Below are positions 44,690 to 54,172 of a stretch of 64,000 nt of DNA, piece after piece; positions within the stretch are counted from its first letter, which is position 1; every line of letters starts with the position of its first letter. The stretch is from Paenibacillus sp. FJAT-26967 (GTDB taxonomy: Bacteria > Bacillota > Bacilli > Paenibacillales > NBRC-103111). Location: positions 124,001 to 188,000 of the forward strand of contig NZ_LMXH01000005.1 in assembly GCF_001541095.1 (NCBI RefSeq), written 5' to 3'. Below the pieces are notes generated by a model. That model did no database searches, was not told the DNA's origin, and saw only the letters and a list, made by a program, of their open reading frames with translations. The position numbers and the translations under genes are program-made.

Positions 44690-45931
44690 ATGAAAGCACT
44701 ATTGAATAACCGGGTATTTATGCTGATTCTCGGCTCGGATCTGCTGCAGCAGATGGGGATTTGGATCCGGAATATGGCGATGCTGTTCTTCGTCATGGAT
44801 ATGACGGGCAACGACCCGGTAGCTGTCTCGCTGCTGACGGTTATTGAGTACGCGCCTATCTTCTTGTTCTCCTTCCTTGGAGGGGCGCTGGCTGACCGGT
44901 GGAATCCGAAGAGGGCGATGATCACCGGCGATTTACTGTCGGCTTTGTCTGTGGTGGCGATCATGGCTGTGCTTGCGACCGGATGGTGGCCGGCGGTATT
45001 CGCCGTTACCTTCGTATCCAGCGTGGTGAGCCAGTTCTCGCAGCCGGCCTCTGCCAAGGCGTTTAAGCGCAACGTTCCGGATGAATTAATCGGAACTGCA
45101 ATAGGGATTACGCAGACGCTGCAATCGCTCTTCCTCATTATCGGACCGGCAATCGGGACGCTGATTTATGTGAAGGTCGGCATCGAGGTGTCCTTGTACA
45201 GCCTGATCGCCTTGTTCCTCCTCTCCGCGCTCCTGCTGTCTCTGCTGCCGCGAATGGAGAGCAGCAGAGAGCGGGAGGAAGGCTCTACGCTCGCCCGTGA
45301 GTTCCGCGAAGGCTACTCCTACGTCCGCAGACACGGCAGTCTGCTGCCTGTAATGGGCTGCTTCGCGCTGGTGGGGCTCGGCACGGGACTGACTCAGCCG
45401 CTGGAGGTGTTCCTGCTGACAGAGCGGCTCGGCCTCGGCAAGGAGCATCTGCAGTGGTTCACCGCCTTGTACGGTGTCGGTATGCTCCTCGGAGGTGCGC
45501 TGGCGGCATCCATCGCACCGAAGCTGAATGTCCGCCGCATGCTGATGATTGGCCTGCTGTTCGAGTCGGCCGCTATCGTCATCGAGGCCATCTCCACCTC
45601 GATTCTGCTGACCGCATCGCTGCGCTTCGTAACGGCCGTTCTGATGGCCGTCGTTCAGATTACGCTCAGCATGTTTATGGTCAAGGAGGTGGAGGAGGCT
45701 TACATCGGCCGTGTGAACGGCCTCATCGCACCCGTGCTGATCGCCATGGTACTGGTCGGCTCCTCTGTCTCGGGACTGCTCATGCAGGCCACTTCGCTGA
45801 TCTTCGTGTATACGCTGGCGGGTATCTTCATTGCGCTTTCGCTGTTGCCGGCCAGCAGGCTGCGTTCTCAGTCGAATGCGGCTGCAGTTGCGGCTGCCGA
45901 AGATCCGGGGAAGCAGGCAGCGTTAGACTGA
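44690..45931 (+). CDS. MFS efflux transporter
   Basis: 413 residues with 12 hydrophobic helices, MFS_3-type (EntS-like). Motif A-like loop GGALADRWNPKRAM lies between helices 2 and 3. The C-terminus is polar. It is likely a drug or metabolite exporter under control of the adjacent TetR protein. GCGGGGGA precedes the ATG. The terminator hairpin is downstream. Confidence 0.9.
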   Translation: MKALLNNRVFMLILGSDLLQQMGIWIRNMAMLFFVMDMTGNDPVAVSLLTVIEYAPIFLFSFLGGALADRWNPKRAMITGDLLSALSVVAIMAVLATGWWPAVFAVTFVSSVVSQFSQPASAKAFKRNVPDELIGTAIGITQTLQSLFLIIGPAIGTLIYVKVGIEVSLYSLIALFLLSALLLSLLPRMESSREREEGSTLAREFREGYSYVRRHGSLLPVMGCFALVGLGTGLTQPLEVFLLTERLGLGKEHLQWFTALYGVGMLLGGALAASIAPKLNVRRMLMIGLLFESAAIVIEAISTSILLTASLRFVTAVLMAVVQITLSMFMVKEVEEAYIGRVNGLIAPVLIAMVLVGSSVSGLLMQATSLIFVYTLAGIFIALSLLPASRLRSQSNAAAVAAAEDPGKQAALD

Positions 45932-45961
45932 ACTGCCCAGTAGCGGGAGATGGCCCTCCCA

Positions 45962-46003
45962 GATAAAGAGAAACGGACCTGATGAGGTCCGTTTCTCTTT
46001 ATC
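45962..46003 (+). terminator. Terminator after the MFS gene
   Basis: A perfect 19-bp stem, GATAAAGAGAAACGGACCT with AGGTCCGTTTCTCTTTATC, has a GATG loop. The T-tract is within the stem rather than after it, so termination may rely on the hairpin. The following 46004-46164 holds nothing recognisable. Confidence 0.65.
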
Positions 46004-46164
46004 CAAGCGACTGCTTAAGGAGCCTGTCGCCTGCTCGTAAGAGGTGTATCGTAAGAAGATGGCCGGAGCCTTGAGGGAGCGAACTCTATTAATTTGGACA
46101 CAAAAAAAGCTGGATGCTTTGTCTCAAGAAAATGTAAACGACCCTGTTTATGTGTGCATTTAGA

Positions 46165-46193
46165 TTGACAGTCCCTGTCACTAGTAGGATAAT
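46165..46193 (+). promoter_or_regulatory. Near-consensus sigma-A promoter of the biosynthetic cluster
   Basis: A perfect TTGACA (46165-46170) and GATAAT (46188-46193) are separated by exactly 17 bases. It lies about 125 bases before the acyl carrier protein gene. The spacer contains GACAGTCCCTGTC across the -35 end, a short inverted repeat that could be an operator. The leader also contains a 25-codon frame (46220-46297). Confidence 0.75.
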
Positions 46194-46318
46194 ATTGGTA
46201 ACCGAAATTGGGAAAGGGTGTGTCTATTTACAGCAAATGGTCGCTGGCCGGATTTGACCTTTTTAATCAGCCATTGCGAATAGGAACGGATTTCTAACCT
46301 TCTGAAGGAGTGATATTT

Positions 46319-46591
46319 ATGTTCGAGAAAATCATTGATATTTTATGTGAAATTAAGGGGGAAGACCTGGAATTGCGGGACAATCTGACTCCTGCTACGG
46401 ACCTCAATAATGATGTCGGACTGGATTCGTTACAAATGATCCAATTTATGCTGAAGATTGAAGAACGCTTAAATATAACCATCGACTATGATGAATTTGA
46501 TTATATCCATCTGGAATCTATCGGTTCGTTTATCGAATTCCTGCAAAGCTGTGAATCGAAAAATCATCAATATGAAGATGTTAAACAGTGA
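46319..46591 (+). CDS. Acyl carrier protein
   Basis: 90 residues from ATG 46319, 8 bases after GAAGGAG. A four-helix ACP fold with the phosphopantetheine attachment S37 in VGLDSLQMIQF. Acidic overall. It is first in a cluster without PKS or NRPS, so it is a free-standing carrier that probably holds an amino acid or acyl group supplied by the ATP-grasp enzyme that follows, as BtrI does in butirosin synthesis. Its end overlaps the next gene. Confidence 0.88.
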   Translation: MFEKIIDILCEIKGEDLELRDNLTPATDLNNDVGLDSLQMIQFMLKIEERLNITIDYDEFDYIHLESIGSFIEFLQSCESKNHQYEDVKQ

Positions 46592-48077
46592 GCGGATGAG
46601 CTCTCTCCGGCAAACCGTTATGGGGACCTACGATCCGGAGACACGCTGGCGGGCTTCTGGCTTGTCTTCTCTTCCTGCCCTGGCGGATCGTGACCGGGAA
46701 CCTGTCGTCCTCTGTATGGATGAGCTGTTGTTCCCGTTCTGCGGCCCGGATGATGTGCTCTACACAAGGTGCAGGATCCATGATGATCTGCGCGCGCATC
46801 TGGATCAGCTGGGATTCAAATTCCAGTCGAGGCATGTTTTTGACTGGAGTGCCGGTCAGATCGCAGAACCTCCGCTGACGCTGGAGCAGTTCAAGCCCTG
46901 TATCTTCCGGCTTGCGGCGCGGCAAGGGAGAAGCGGGCATGGACACACGGCCGGGGAGGCCCGGCAATATGTGAATGCAGGGGCCCGGGACGCTCATGGT
47001 TCCGAGACAAGCTCCGGCACGGCAGCTGCGTATGGCAGTGACGGGAGCCATGTAACAGGCTTGTTATCCCCTTATGCAATTACAGAGGATACGGCTGCTT
47101 ATCTCAGCGTGTATCCTCCCGTGAAGCCTCTGCCTCTGTTAGAAGCCGTGATAAAGGTGAATTCCAAGTTCTACTCTAACCGTATGCTTCAGTCTCTGGG
47201 AGAGAAAGCATACGGCATCGAGGTTCACAGCGCTGCGGAGGTTGAAAGTCTGGGCCAGAAGCTCTTGGACCAGGGAGCCTATCTCATTAAGGACCCCTTT
47301 GGGGTCTCGGGCAAAGGCAATCTGCTGATCGACAGCAGTTTTATGCAGAGCAGGGTAGCTTCCCACTTACGGAAACAAGAAGAAAGCGGTCTGACGACCC
47401 GCTTTCTTCTGGAACCCTTTCTCGCCAAGGAAACGGATTTTTCCTCCCAATGGCTGATCCGGGATACGGGGACGATCGAGCTTATCTCTGTTCAACGGAT
47501 GATCAATCATCAGTTAAACTACGGCGGCTCTATGACGGCAGATTCGGCCTTTGCGGACAGATTGGACAAAGCCGGTTATTTCAATGTCCTGGAACAAGCG
47601 CTTGGCCGCATGTTCGAGGACGGCTATCACGGATTTGTATGCGTGGATTCCATGATTTTGCAGGGAGGGGAACTGGTCCCTATTGTAGAGATCAATGCCC
47701 GCAAATCAATGGGGCTGATCAACGCTTACCTGGACCGCTTCTGGAACCGGTTCGACAAACAAGGATGGCTGACCTTTCTGTCAGTGGGACTGCCGTCAGG
47801 ATTTAAATTTGATAGTTTCATGCATACTCTCCGTGATTCGGAGCTCCTTCTGCAGTCACCGGAGGGATATGGCGTCATGCTTCTCTCTTCTAATACGTTA
47901 ACGATTAATGAGACTCTGGCCCAGCATGCGGCGCAGGAGGGCTCTTCTCCCAGAAGAGGGCTCTCTAAGGGGAGGCTCTACGTATCGGTTGTCGGACGTG
48001 ATGAGGAGCACCGCAGCGAAATCATGACCCGGCTGCGGGGGGCGCTCTCCGATATGTCCGTGAAGATCTACAACTAA
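46572..48077 (+). CDS. ATP-grasp ligase
   Basis: 501 residues from ATG 46572; in-frame ATGs at 46578 and 46596 are alternatives, and all overlap or touch the ACP stop, so translation is coupled. Residues 1-190 are a variable N-domain with a Gly/Ala-rich insertion at about 130-155. K240 and a Gly loop (KDPFGVSGKGNL) match the ATP-grasp nucleotide site, and E373-I-N375 in VEINARKSMG matches the metal-binding end. Such enzymes join a carboxylate to an amine or thiol; charging the neighbouring ACP or forming an amide is likely. I cannot name the substrate. Confidence 0.75.
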   Translation: MKMLNSERMSSLRQTVMGTYDPETRWRASGLSSLPALADRDREPVVLCMDELLFPFCGPDDVLYTRCRIHDDLRAHLDQLGFKFQSRHVFDWSAGQIAEPPLTLEQFKPCIFRLAARQGRSGHGHTAGEARQYVNAGARDAHGSETSSGTAAAYGSDGSHVTGLLSPYAITEDTAAYLSVYPPVKPLPLLEAVIKVNSKFYSNRMLQSLGEKAYGIEVHSAAEVESLGQKLLDQGAYLIKDPFGVSGKGNLLIDSSFMQSRVASHLRKQEESGLTTRFLLEPFLAKETDFSSQWLIRDTGTIELISVQRMINHQLNYGGSMTADSAFADRLDKAGYFNVLEQALGRMFEDGYHGFVCVDSMILQGGELVPIVEINARKSMGLINAYLDRFWNRFDKQGWLTFLSVGLPSGFKFDSFMHTLRDSELLLQSPEGYGVMLLSSNTLTINETLAQHAAQEGSSPRRGLSKGRLYVSVVGRDEEHRSEIMTRLRGALSDMSVKIYN

Positions 48078-48096
48078 ATAGGAACGGGAGCTGCCT

Positions 48097-49200
48097 ATGA
48101 ACTCTACCTCGGTTACCTTGCTTGCGTCAGGAAATTCGCTTGGCGCATACATGCCGGCGATGCACTTGGACCGTTTCCTGCAAAGCCAGGGAATCTCTAC
48201 GCATGTTCATGTTCTGGAGAATTTGTACCATGCCGAGGTTCGCAATAAGATCCGCGCAACCAAAGCCGCTTTTCATGCCAGCTTTTCCGTTGCCCGTATG
48301 GGACATAAACTGGCAAAGCCTGTCGATACTTCCTTGAAGGAAGAAGAAGTAGAGAAGCTTCTTCGGCAATGGAGGGAGAACGGCCAATCCAGATTTGCCG
48401 TCTTTACCGGCTTCTGGCTGCCTATCATGGAGCGCTATAAGACGTTAGCGGGCTTCCAGGTAGATATCCAGCTAATCCGGATGGATGCTTATGACACCCC
48501 TTCTTTTAAAGTGCACCGGCAGCTCTGTGCACACTATGACCAGGTATGGTTCTACGATCCGGCTTCGCTGCCTCGTTATTACGTATCGGCGGAGACAGAT
48601 GAGCCGATTTCCTATGAGAAGAGAAGCGGACGTTATCTCATCCACGGCGGGGGCTGGGGGATCGGAACTTACCAGGACACGGTGGAGGCTCTCAGGGAGC
48701 GCGGCTGCCAGCTTGACGTGATCGTCTACGATCATTCGGAAGTCCGCGAAGATAGTGAAGCGATACGATATTTCGGGACGGCCCCGGACTGGAATCCTTG
48801 GGATCGCAACGCGCAGGGAAAACATACATATCCGCCCATGGTCCGGTTCGTACGTGAAGGCGGCGCAGTGAACGAGTATCCGCTGGCGGATTACCGGGAT
48901 TATCTGAACATAGTCCGCAACTGCAAGGCTATTCTCAGCAAGCCGGGGGGCGCCACGCTCAATGATTCATTCTCCCATGCCGTGCCGTTCGTGATGCTTG
49001 AACCTTTTGGGGACCATGAGCTTCATAACATGGAATATTGGGAAGCGTGCGGCTTTGGAATCCGATTTGAAGATTGGCAGTCTCAAGGTTTTGCCGAGAG
49101 CAGTCTGGAGCTTTGTTACGGGCGTCTGGCGGAGCAAAGGTTAAAAAAAGAAAACTTCGGGAGGGTGTACTATGCAGCCAAAAACAGCAGTTACGTTTGA
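48097..49200 (+). CDS. GT-B glycosyltransferase (MurG/UGT-like)
   Basis: 367 residues. The C-terminal half shows the nucleotide-sugar site of GT-B enzymes: AILSKPGGATLNDSFSHAVP (K282-G285) and EPFGDHELHNMEYWEACGFG. The N-half begins LLASGNSLGAYMPAMHLDRFL, a Rossmann-like acceptor domain. No membrane helix. It probably transfers a sugar to the cluster's product. The last 29 bases overlap the radical SAM gene. Confidence 0.75.
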   Translation: MNSTSVTLLASGNSLGAYMPAMHLDRFLQSQGISTHVHVLENLYHAEVRNKIRATKAAFHASFSVARMGHKLAKPVDTSLKEEEVEKLLRQWRENGQSRFAVFTGFWLPIMERYKTLAGFQVDIQLIRMDAYDTPSFKVHRQLCAHYDQVWFYDPASLPRYYVSAETDEPISYEKRSGRYLIHGGGWGIGTYQDTVEALRERGCQLDVIVYDHSEVREDSEAIRYFGTAPDWNPWDRNAQGKHTYPPMVRFVREGGAVNEYPLADYRDYLNIVRNCKAILSKPGGATLNDSFSHAVPFVMLEPFGDHELHNMEYWEACGFGIRFEDWQSQGFAESSLELCYGRLAEQRLKKENFGRVYYAAKNSSYV

Positions 49201-50347
49201 TCCGATTACATTCCGTAATATGAAGAGGACTTTAATACCGCTGGCCGAAACAGGCAGAAAACGCAGAGAAGACCCCACCTATGCAACACCCATTCCATAT
49301 GAAATTGGAATTAAGCTTAATAACGGATGCAATTTGCGGTGCAAACACTGCTTCGAGTGGAATCCGGAGGGCTTTCACCACGGGTATGCCAAAGAAGTGA
49401 AGAATGATGAGATCGACATTGCGGTGGTTGAAAAACTGCTGGCCGAAACGCGGGAGCGGAAGTCCCGTGTATTCCTGTGGGGCGGAGAGCCCTTATTCTA
49501 TTCCAAATTCGACGAACTGGCAGAGCTGCTGGCCAAAGAAGACCGCTATACGACGATCTGTACGAATGCCATCCTGATCGAGCAAAAGCTGGATTCCATT
49601 CTGAAAATGTCGGAAAACTTGGTCATGCTGGTGAGCCTGGAAGGGTTTGAGAAAGAAAACGACGCCATTCGCGGGAAGGGCACTTTCAAGAAAGTGATTA
49701 AGGCCGTGGAGCTGCTTCTCGATTTGCAGAAACAAGGGTTGTACAAAGGCAAAGTTTCCGTAGCCCTGACGGTGAACGACAATATGATCGGACAAATGTA
49801 CGCATTGATGGAATATTTCGAAGAGCTTGGCGTAGATTCCGTCTATTTTTGCTTCCCTTGGTACATTCCGGAGAATACGGCTGACAAAATGGATGCGTAT
49901 TTCTCCAGTCATTTTCCGGGCCTGGCCTCGCGTTTTGCACCGGAGCACAAGAACAGCTGGCATTCCTTCACTTTCCATATTTCGCCCGAGAAGCACGCGG
50001 ATCTTCTGGAAGAGATCGAGCGCGTCAACTCCAGGGTGTGGAACGTACGCATCCGCTACCAGCCGGCGCTGGAGTCGGATGACATCAAGGACTTTATAAG
50101 CGGGGGAGAGAAGCCCGCGATGAATAAGACCCAGTGCTTCTCGATTTCGAACCGGATGGATGTCATGCCGGACGGGAAAGTAAACCCGTGCAAGTTCTTC
50201 CCTGAATTCAGTGTCGGCAATCTGAACGAGCAAAGCGTCGCAGACATTTTCCATGGAGATGAGCTCAAGCACCAGCGTGAAGTGGTCGCTTGCGGACTGA
50301 TGCCGATCTGCTCCAAATGCGTGCTGCTGTACAACAACGGAGTCTAA
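49172..50347 (+). CDS. Radical SAM protein with SPASM-type C-terminus
   Basis: 391 residues, ribosome site GGGAGGGTG 4-5 bases before the ATG. The [4Fe-4S]-SAM cluster ligands are C53-x3-C57-x2-C60 in NGCNLRCKHCFEW, with GGEP-type WGGEPLFYS. The C-terminal region has CFSISNRMDVMPDGKVNPCKFF and CGLMPICSKC, the cysteine pattern of a SPASM auxiliary cluster. SPASM enzymes modify peptides, sugars or small metabolites by radical chemistry. In this cluster it may act on a carrier-bound or glycosylated intermediate. Confidence 0.88.
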   Translation: MQPKTAVTFDPITFRNMKRTLIPLAETGRKRREDPTYATPIPYEIGIKLNNGCNLRCKHCFEWNPEGFHHGYAKEVKNDEIDIAVVEKLLAETRERKSRVFLWGGEPLFYSKFDELAELLAKEDRYTTICTNAILIEQKLDSILKMSENLVMLVSLEGFEKENDAIRGKGTFKKVIKAVELLLDLQKQGLYKGKVSVALTVNDNMIGQMYALMEYFEELGVDSVYFCFPWYIPENTADKMDAYFSSHFPGLASRFAPEHKNSWHSFTFHISPEKHADLLEEIERVNSRVWNVRIRYQPALESDDIKDFISGGEKPAMNKTQCFSISNRMDVMPDGKVNPCKFFPEFSVGNLNEQSVADIFHGDELKHQREVVACGLMPICSKCVLLYNNGV

Positions 50348-50372
50348 TTAAGAAGTGACGATGGTTTAACCG

Positions 50373-50420
50373 GCGTTTTCCGGCAAGGGCCTGGCAACAG
50401 GCAAGGTTGCCGGAAAACGC
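50373..50420 (+). other. Long stem-loop between synthesis and export genes
   Basis: A perfect 14-bp stem (50373-50386, core GCGTTTTCCGGCAA, with 50407-50420) encloses a 20-nt loop that contains a second stem, CCTG-GCAA-CAGG. No T-run follows, so it is not a standard terminator; it may protect or process the mRNA and set different levels for upstream and downstream genes. Confidence 0.7.
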
Positions 50421-50453
50421 TCATTAACGAGGGAATCATTCAGGAGGGGCAGG

Positions 50454-51437
50454 ATGGACTTCATCCGTGTGAGGGAACTGCATAAATCGTTTATTTACTA
50501 CCGGAAGGAAGCGGGCCTCAAGAACTCGCTTAAGAATTTGTTTGCACGTAAATCTCTCGTCAAGGAAGCGGTGAAATCAGTTTCCTTTGATATCGGGCCG
50601 GGAGAATGCGTAGGATTTCTCGGTCCTAACGGAGCCGGGAAGACTACGACCCTCAAGATGCTTTCGGGTATTCTCTACCCGACGGGCGGCGAGGCTGAAG
50701 TGTTGGGCTACACTCCATGGGAGAGGAAAAATGCGTTCAAACGGCAATTTTCCATCGTTATGGGCCAGAAAAACCAGCTCTGGTGGGACTTGCCCGCAAG
50801 TGATTCGATTTATCTCAACAAATGTATCTACGAAATTGATGACGCCGCCTATTCGCGAAGTTTATCGGAATTATCGGAAATGCTCGATGTCCAGGAGCTT
50901 CTGAACGTCCAAGTTCGCAGGTTGTCACTCGGGGAACGGATGAAGATGGAGCTGATAGCTGCCCTGATTCACCGTCCGAAACTTCTCTATCTGGATGAGC
51001 CGACGATTGGACTGGATTTTCCTTCCCAGAAAAAAGTCAGAGAATTCCTGAAATTTTACAACGAGCAGTTCGGCGCGACGATCATGCTGACGAGTCATTA
51101 CATGAAGGACGTGGAGGATTTGTGCCGGCGTACCATCATCATTAATGAAGGAAGCATCCTGTATGACGGCGAGCTGCAGAAGATCAATACCATGTTCGGC
51201 GAGCAAAAGGTGATGCGGCTGCAATTCTCAGAACCGGTAGCCGATCAGCGCCTCTCCAAATTCGGACGCATCGTAAGTTCGGACGGTTATCACGCGGTGC
51301 TCGAATTGCCTAAACAACGTCTGAAGGAAGTGTCCCGCATTCTACTGGACACGTTCCCGGTTATCGATTGGACCTTGGAAGACGTACCGATTGAAGAAAG
51401 CATCTCAATGCTTTACCGCAAGGAGTCTGTCGGATGA
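50454..51437 (+). CDS. ABC transporter ATP-binding protein (exporter)
   Basis: 327 residues. Walker A GPNGAGKTT starts at residue 57, the signature is LSLGERMK, and Walker B is LLYLDEPTIGLDF followed by MLTSHYMKDVEDL. The Leu-Asp-Phe after Walker B and a 30-residue N-terminal extension (YYRKEAGLKNSLKNLF) are typical of ATPases that pair with two ABC-2 (DUF990-like) permeases, as follows here (4-nt overlap). It likely exports the cluster's product. Confidence 0.88.
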   Translation: MDFIRVRELHKSFIYYRKEAGLKNSLKNLFARKSLVKEAVKSVSFDIGPGECVGFLGPNGAGKTTTLKMLSGILYPTGGEAEVLGYTPWERKNAFKRQFSIVMGQKNQLWWDLPASDSIYLNKCIYEIDDAAYSRSLSELSEMLDVQELLNVQVRRLSLGERMKMELIAALIHRPKLLYLDEPTIGLDFPSQKKVREFLKFYNEQFGATIMLTSHYMKDVEDLCRRTIIINEGSILYDGELQKINTMFGEQKVMRLQFSEPVADQRLSKFGRIVSSDGYHAVLELPKQRLKEVSRILLDTFPVIDWTLEDVPIEESISMLYRKESVG

Positions 51438-52243
51438 AAAATCGTGAATTGTACCGGGTTTTGTTCTCAATGGGTGTGCAGCACTCCATGGAATACCGGT
51501 TTCATTTTTTTCTTGGCCTTTTGAGCGCGGTATTTCCGATTATGGTGCAGTATTTCATCTGGACGGCCGTATATCGGCATTCGGGAGAAACAGCTCTTTT
51601 CTCTTACTCTTACAGCCAAATTATTTTGTACACCATTCTGGCCGGGCTGATCTCTAAGCTGATCGCAACGCAGTTCGAATATCAGATTGCGGAGGACATC
51701 AAGAACGGGGGACTTAACAAGTATTTAATCAAACCTGTCAGCTACTTCGGCTATAGGCTTCTTTCATTTATCGGGCAGAAAGCGATCTACTATGCCGTTA
51801 CGGCGCTTCTACTTGCAGCCATTTTATGGACGGCCTACGTACAAGGCGTTTTCATTCCGGAAATTGACCGTCTTCTGCTGTTTGCCGTTTCTTTATGGGG
51901 AGCGTTAGTCCTTCATTTTCTTATCGTTTACTGTATTTGTGCCAGTGCATTCTATCTGCACGAAATTTCTTATTTTTTTCTTATTACAGGCTTACTCATT
52001 AATATTTTAAGCGGAGGAATGTTCCCTCTTGAGATTTTCGGCCATACCGTTGTGAGGCTGCTTCAGTTTACTCCTTTTCCTTACACCATTTATTTCCCTG
52101 TTAACGTACTAAGCGGCAGGACGGAGGCGGCCGGCATGTATGAAGGCCTGATGATCCAGTTGGGCTGGATTGTGCTGTTTCTGTGGATTGCCCGGGTTAC
52201 CTGGCGGGTCTCCATCCGGAAATATTCGGCGGTGGGGGGGTAG
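51434..52243 (+). CDS. ABC-2 family permease, first subunit
   Basis: 269 residues with six hydrophobic helices. The pattern of DUF990-type permeases is visible in GGLNKYLIKPVSYFGYRLL and LSGGMFPLEIFG with PFPYTIYFPVNVLSG. It overlaps the ATPase gene by 4 bases and abuts the second permease. Substrate unknown. Confidence 0.83.
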   Translation: MKNRELYRVLFSMGVQHSMEYRFHFFLGLLSAVFPIMVQYFIWTAVYRHSGETALFSYSYSQIILYTILAGLISKLIATQFEYQIAEDIKNGGLNKYLIKPVSYFGYRLLSFIGQKAIYYAVTALLLAAILWTAYVQGVFIPEIDRLLLFAVSLWGALVLHFLIVYCICASAFYLHEISYFFLITGLLINILSGGMFPLEIFGHTVVRLLQFTPFPYTIYFPVNVLSGRTEAAGMYEGLMIQLGWIVLFLWIARVTWRVSIRKYSAVGG

Positions 52244-53059
52244 ATGGCTATTTTGAGTTTAACTAAAGTAAAAAAATATGCGGTCCTGTACCGGATGTTT
52301 ATTAAAAACTGCCTGATCGCTCAAATGGAGTTTCGCGGAAATTTCCTTATGAGTCTTCTGGTCGAATCTGTCTATCTCTTGGCCAAGCTGTTGTATGTAC
52401 TCGTTGTTTTCCGGACAGATCTTCATGTGGATGGGGTTCCGCCGGAAGGGCTGCTGTTATTTATCGGGATGCACACCGTAGCGACCGGAATTTATGTGGG
52501 AATTTTCTTCACAAATTTCACCAAAATTCCCGATTATATTAAAGACGGCACTCTCGATTTAATGATAACCAAACCAGTTTCACTGCAATTTATAGCTTCC
52601 TTGCGCTATGTGGATTTGGCGCTGCCGATTCCCGATATTCTGGTTGGGGCAGCCATGATCATCATTGGATGGAATGCCATGGACATTCCGCTTTCTTTGT
52701 CCACGATTTCAGGATTCTCCGTGCTGCTGCTCGTTTCCGTCATCGTTACGTACTGTCTGATGATCATACCCGCTTTGCTGTCATTCCGGTTCGTCCAGAC
52801 CGGGTCAGCATCGGAGATTGCAAATTCCCTGTGGGACGCCAATAACTTCCCGATGGCCATTTATCCGGCATGGGTCCGCAGAATCGGAACTTTTGTGGTC
52901 CCGTTGTTCCTGGTTACGAATTTTGGCCCTATGTTTGTGCTCGGCCAATTAACATGGGTGCATATTTGCCTGGCTTTGGCGGGTTCTTTGCTTCTCTTTG
53001 CAGCAGTCCGGGCAATCTGGCAGCATGAAGTCCGTAATTACAGCAGTGCAAGCAGCTAA
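52244..53059 (+). CDS. ABC-2 family permease, second subunit
   Basis: 271 residues, six hydrophobic helices, starting at the base after the previous stop. DUF990-like markers are DGTLDLMITKPVSLQF and ANNFPMAIYPAWVRRIG. The two permeases probably form a heterodimer driven by the ATPase at 50454. Confidence 0.83.
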   Translation: MAILSLTKVKKYAVLYRMFIKNCLIAQMEFRGNFLMSLLVESVYLLAKLLYVLVVFRTDLHVDGVPPEGLLLFIGMHTVATGIYVGIFFTNFTKIPDYIKDGTLDLMITKPVSLQFIASLRYVDLALPIPDILVGAAMIIIGWNAMDIPLSLSTISGFSVLLLVSVIVTYCLMIIPALLSFRFVQTGSASEIANSLWDANNFPMAIYPAWVRRIGTFVVPLFLVTNFGPMFVLGQLTWVHICLALAGSLLLFAAVRAIWQHEVRNYSSASS

Positions 53060-53123
53060 GGATCATCTTGGGATCTGACAGTTCGGATAAGAACGTATAA
53101 CTTCCAAAAGGGATGTGTTTAAT

Positions 53124-54149
53124 ATGTCGAATCTTGAACTTAGGGCGGGAAGCAGGTCCTTGAATTGCATCTTTGAGCAGGCGAACCGGATCGTGTTCAG
53201 GGAAGAAGATGTGCCGCAGCCCGGACCGGAAGAAATTTTGTGCGGGGCAAAAGTATCCCTAGTCAGCACGGGAACCGAGCTTTCTTGCCTGAGGGGGCGG
53301 TTTGATGCCGGAACGGTGTGGGAATCGTGGGTGAAGTATCCGTTCTATCCGGGCTACTCGATGGTAGCCGAAGTCATGGAAGTTGGTTCTGCTGTTGAGG
53401 GAGTCCGCGCAGGGGATCGTATAGTATGCCAGGCCCCTCATAAGCAGTATTTCGTGCTGAATGCCCGGGAAGCAGTCATTGTACCGGATTCGATCTCTGA
53501 CGAGCAGGCTGCTTTCCTGCCGATCAGCCGAGTTGCGCTGCTTGGCGTACTTCGCGCGGAACCCGCGTTAGGAGAGCGTGTAGGTGTCATCGGACTGGGA
53601 TTGATCGGACAGCTGGTTATTCAATTTTTGAATCTGTGCGGCACACGGCAGCTTATCGCCATTGCCCCGAGTTCTTCGCGTCTTCAGCTCGCCCTTGAGA
53701 ATGGAGCGACGGATCTGCTCGATATGGAAGCGGCAGCGGCGCTGGAGCCTATAGAGGAGCTGACCGGTGGGAAGATGCTGGATACGGTGTACGATGTTAC
53801 CGGATATCATGAGGTGCTGCAGTCCTGCACGCGTTTCACAAAAGATTTGGGTAAAGTCATCCTTCTTGGAGACTCCACTCAACCGACCAAGCAGTCGGTG
53901 GGGCCGAAAGTGGTTTTTAATTCCGTGTCCATCCTCGGAATTCACGGGAGAATGATGGCCGGATTTAAGGAATGGACGGAACCGGGGATGAATGCCTACA
54001 TTTTTGACTATATGAATCGTGGCAAGCTGAATGTGGAGCGTTTAATTTCGAAGAAAGAAAGCCCCTTGAAAGCAGATTTGGTGTACGGGCAATTGGCGGA
54101 TCCGCAATCTGGTCTGATGGGCGTAATTTTTGACTGGACACAACTGTAG
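53124..54149 (+). CDS. Zinc-type medium-chain dehydrogenase/reductase
   Basis: 341 residues from ATG 53124 (AAAGGG about 11 bases upstream); a GTG at 53115 is too close to that site. A GroES-like N-domain includes KVSLVSTGTELSCLRG and a Gly-rich VMEVGSAVEGVRAGD, followed by a Rossmann domain with GVIGLGLIGQLVIQF. The usual catalytic Cys and His ligands of zinc alcohol dehydrogenases are not evident in the STGTEL variant, which is shared by sugar and bacteriochlorophyll-type dehydrogenases. It may oxidise a hydroxyl of the sugar or of the cluster intermediate. Confidence 0.75.
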   Translation: MSNLELRAGSRSLNCIFEQANRIVFREEDVPQPGPEEILCGAKVSLVSTGTELSCLRGRFDAGTVWESWVKYPFYPGYSMVAEVMEVGSAVEGVRAGDRIVCQAPHKQYFVLNAREAVIVPDSISDEQAAFLPISRVALLGVLRAEPALGERVGVIGLGLIGQLVIQFLNLCGTRQLIAIAPSSSRLQLALENGATDLLDMEAAAALEPIEELTGGKMLDTVYDVTGYHEVLQSCTRFTKDLGKVILLGDSTQPTKQSVGPKVVFNSVSILGIHGRMMAGFKEWTEPGMNAYIFDYMNRGKLNVERLISKKESPLKADLVYGQLADPQSGLMGVIFDWTQL

Positions 54150-54172
54150 GACTTGATTAGGGGGACGAGTAA

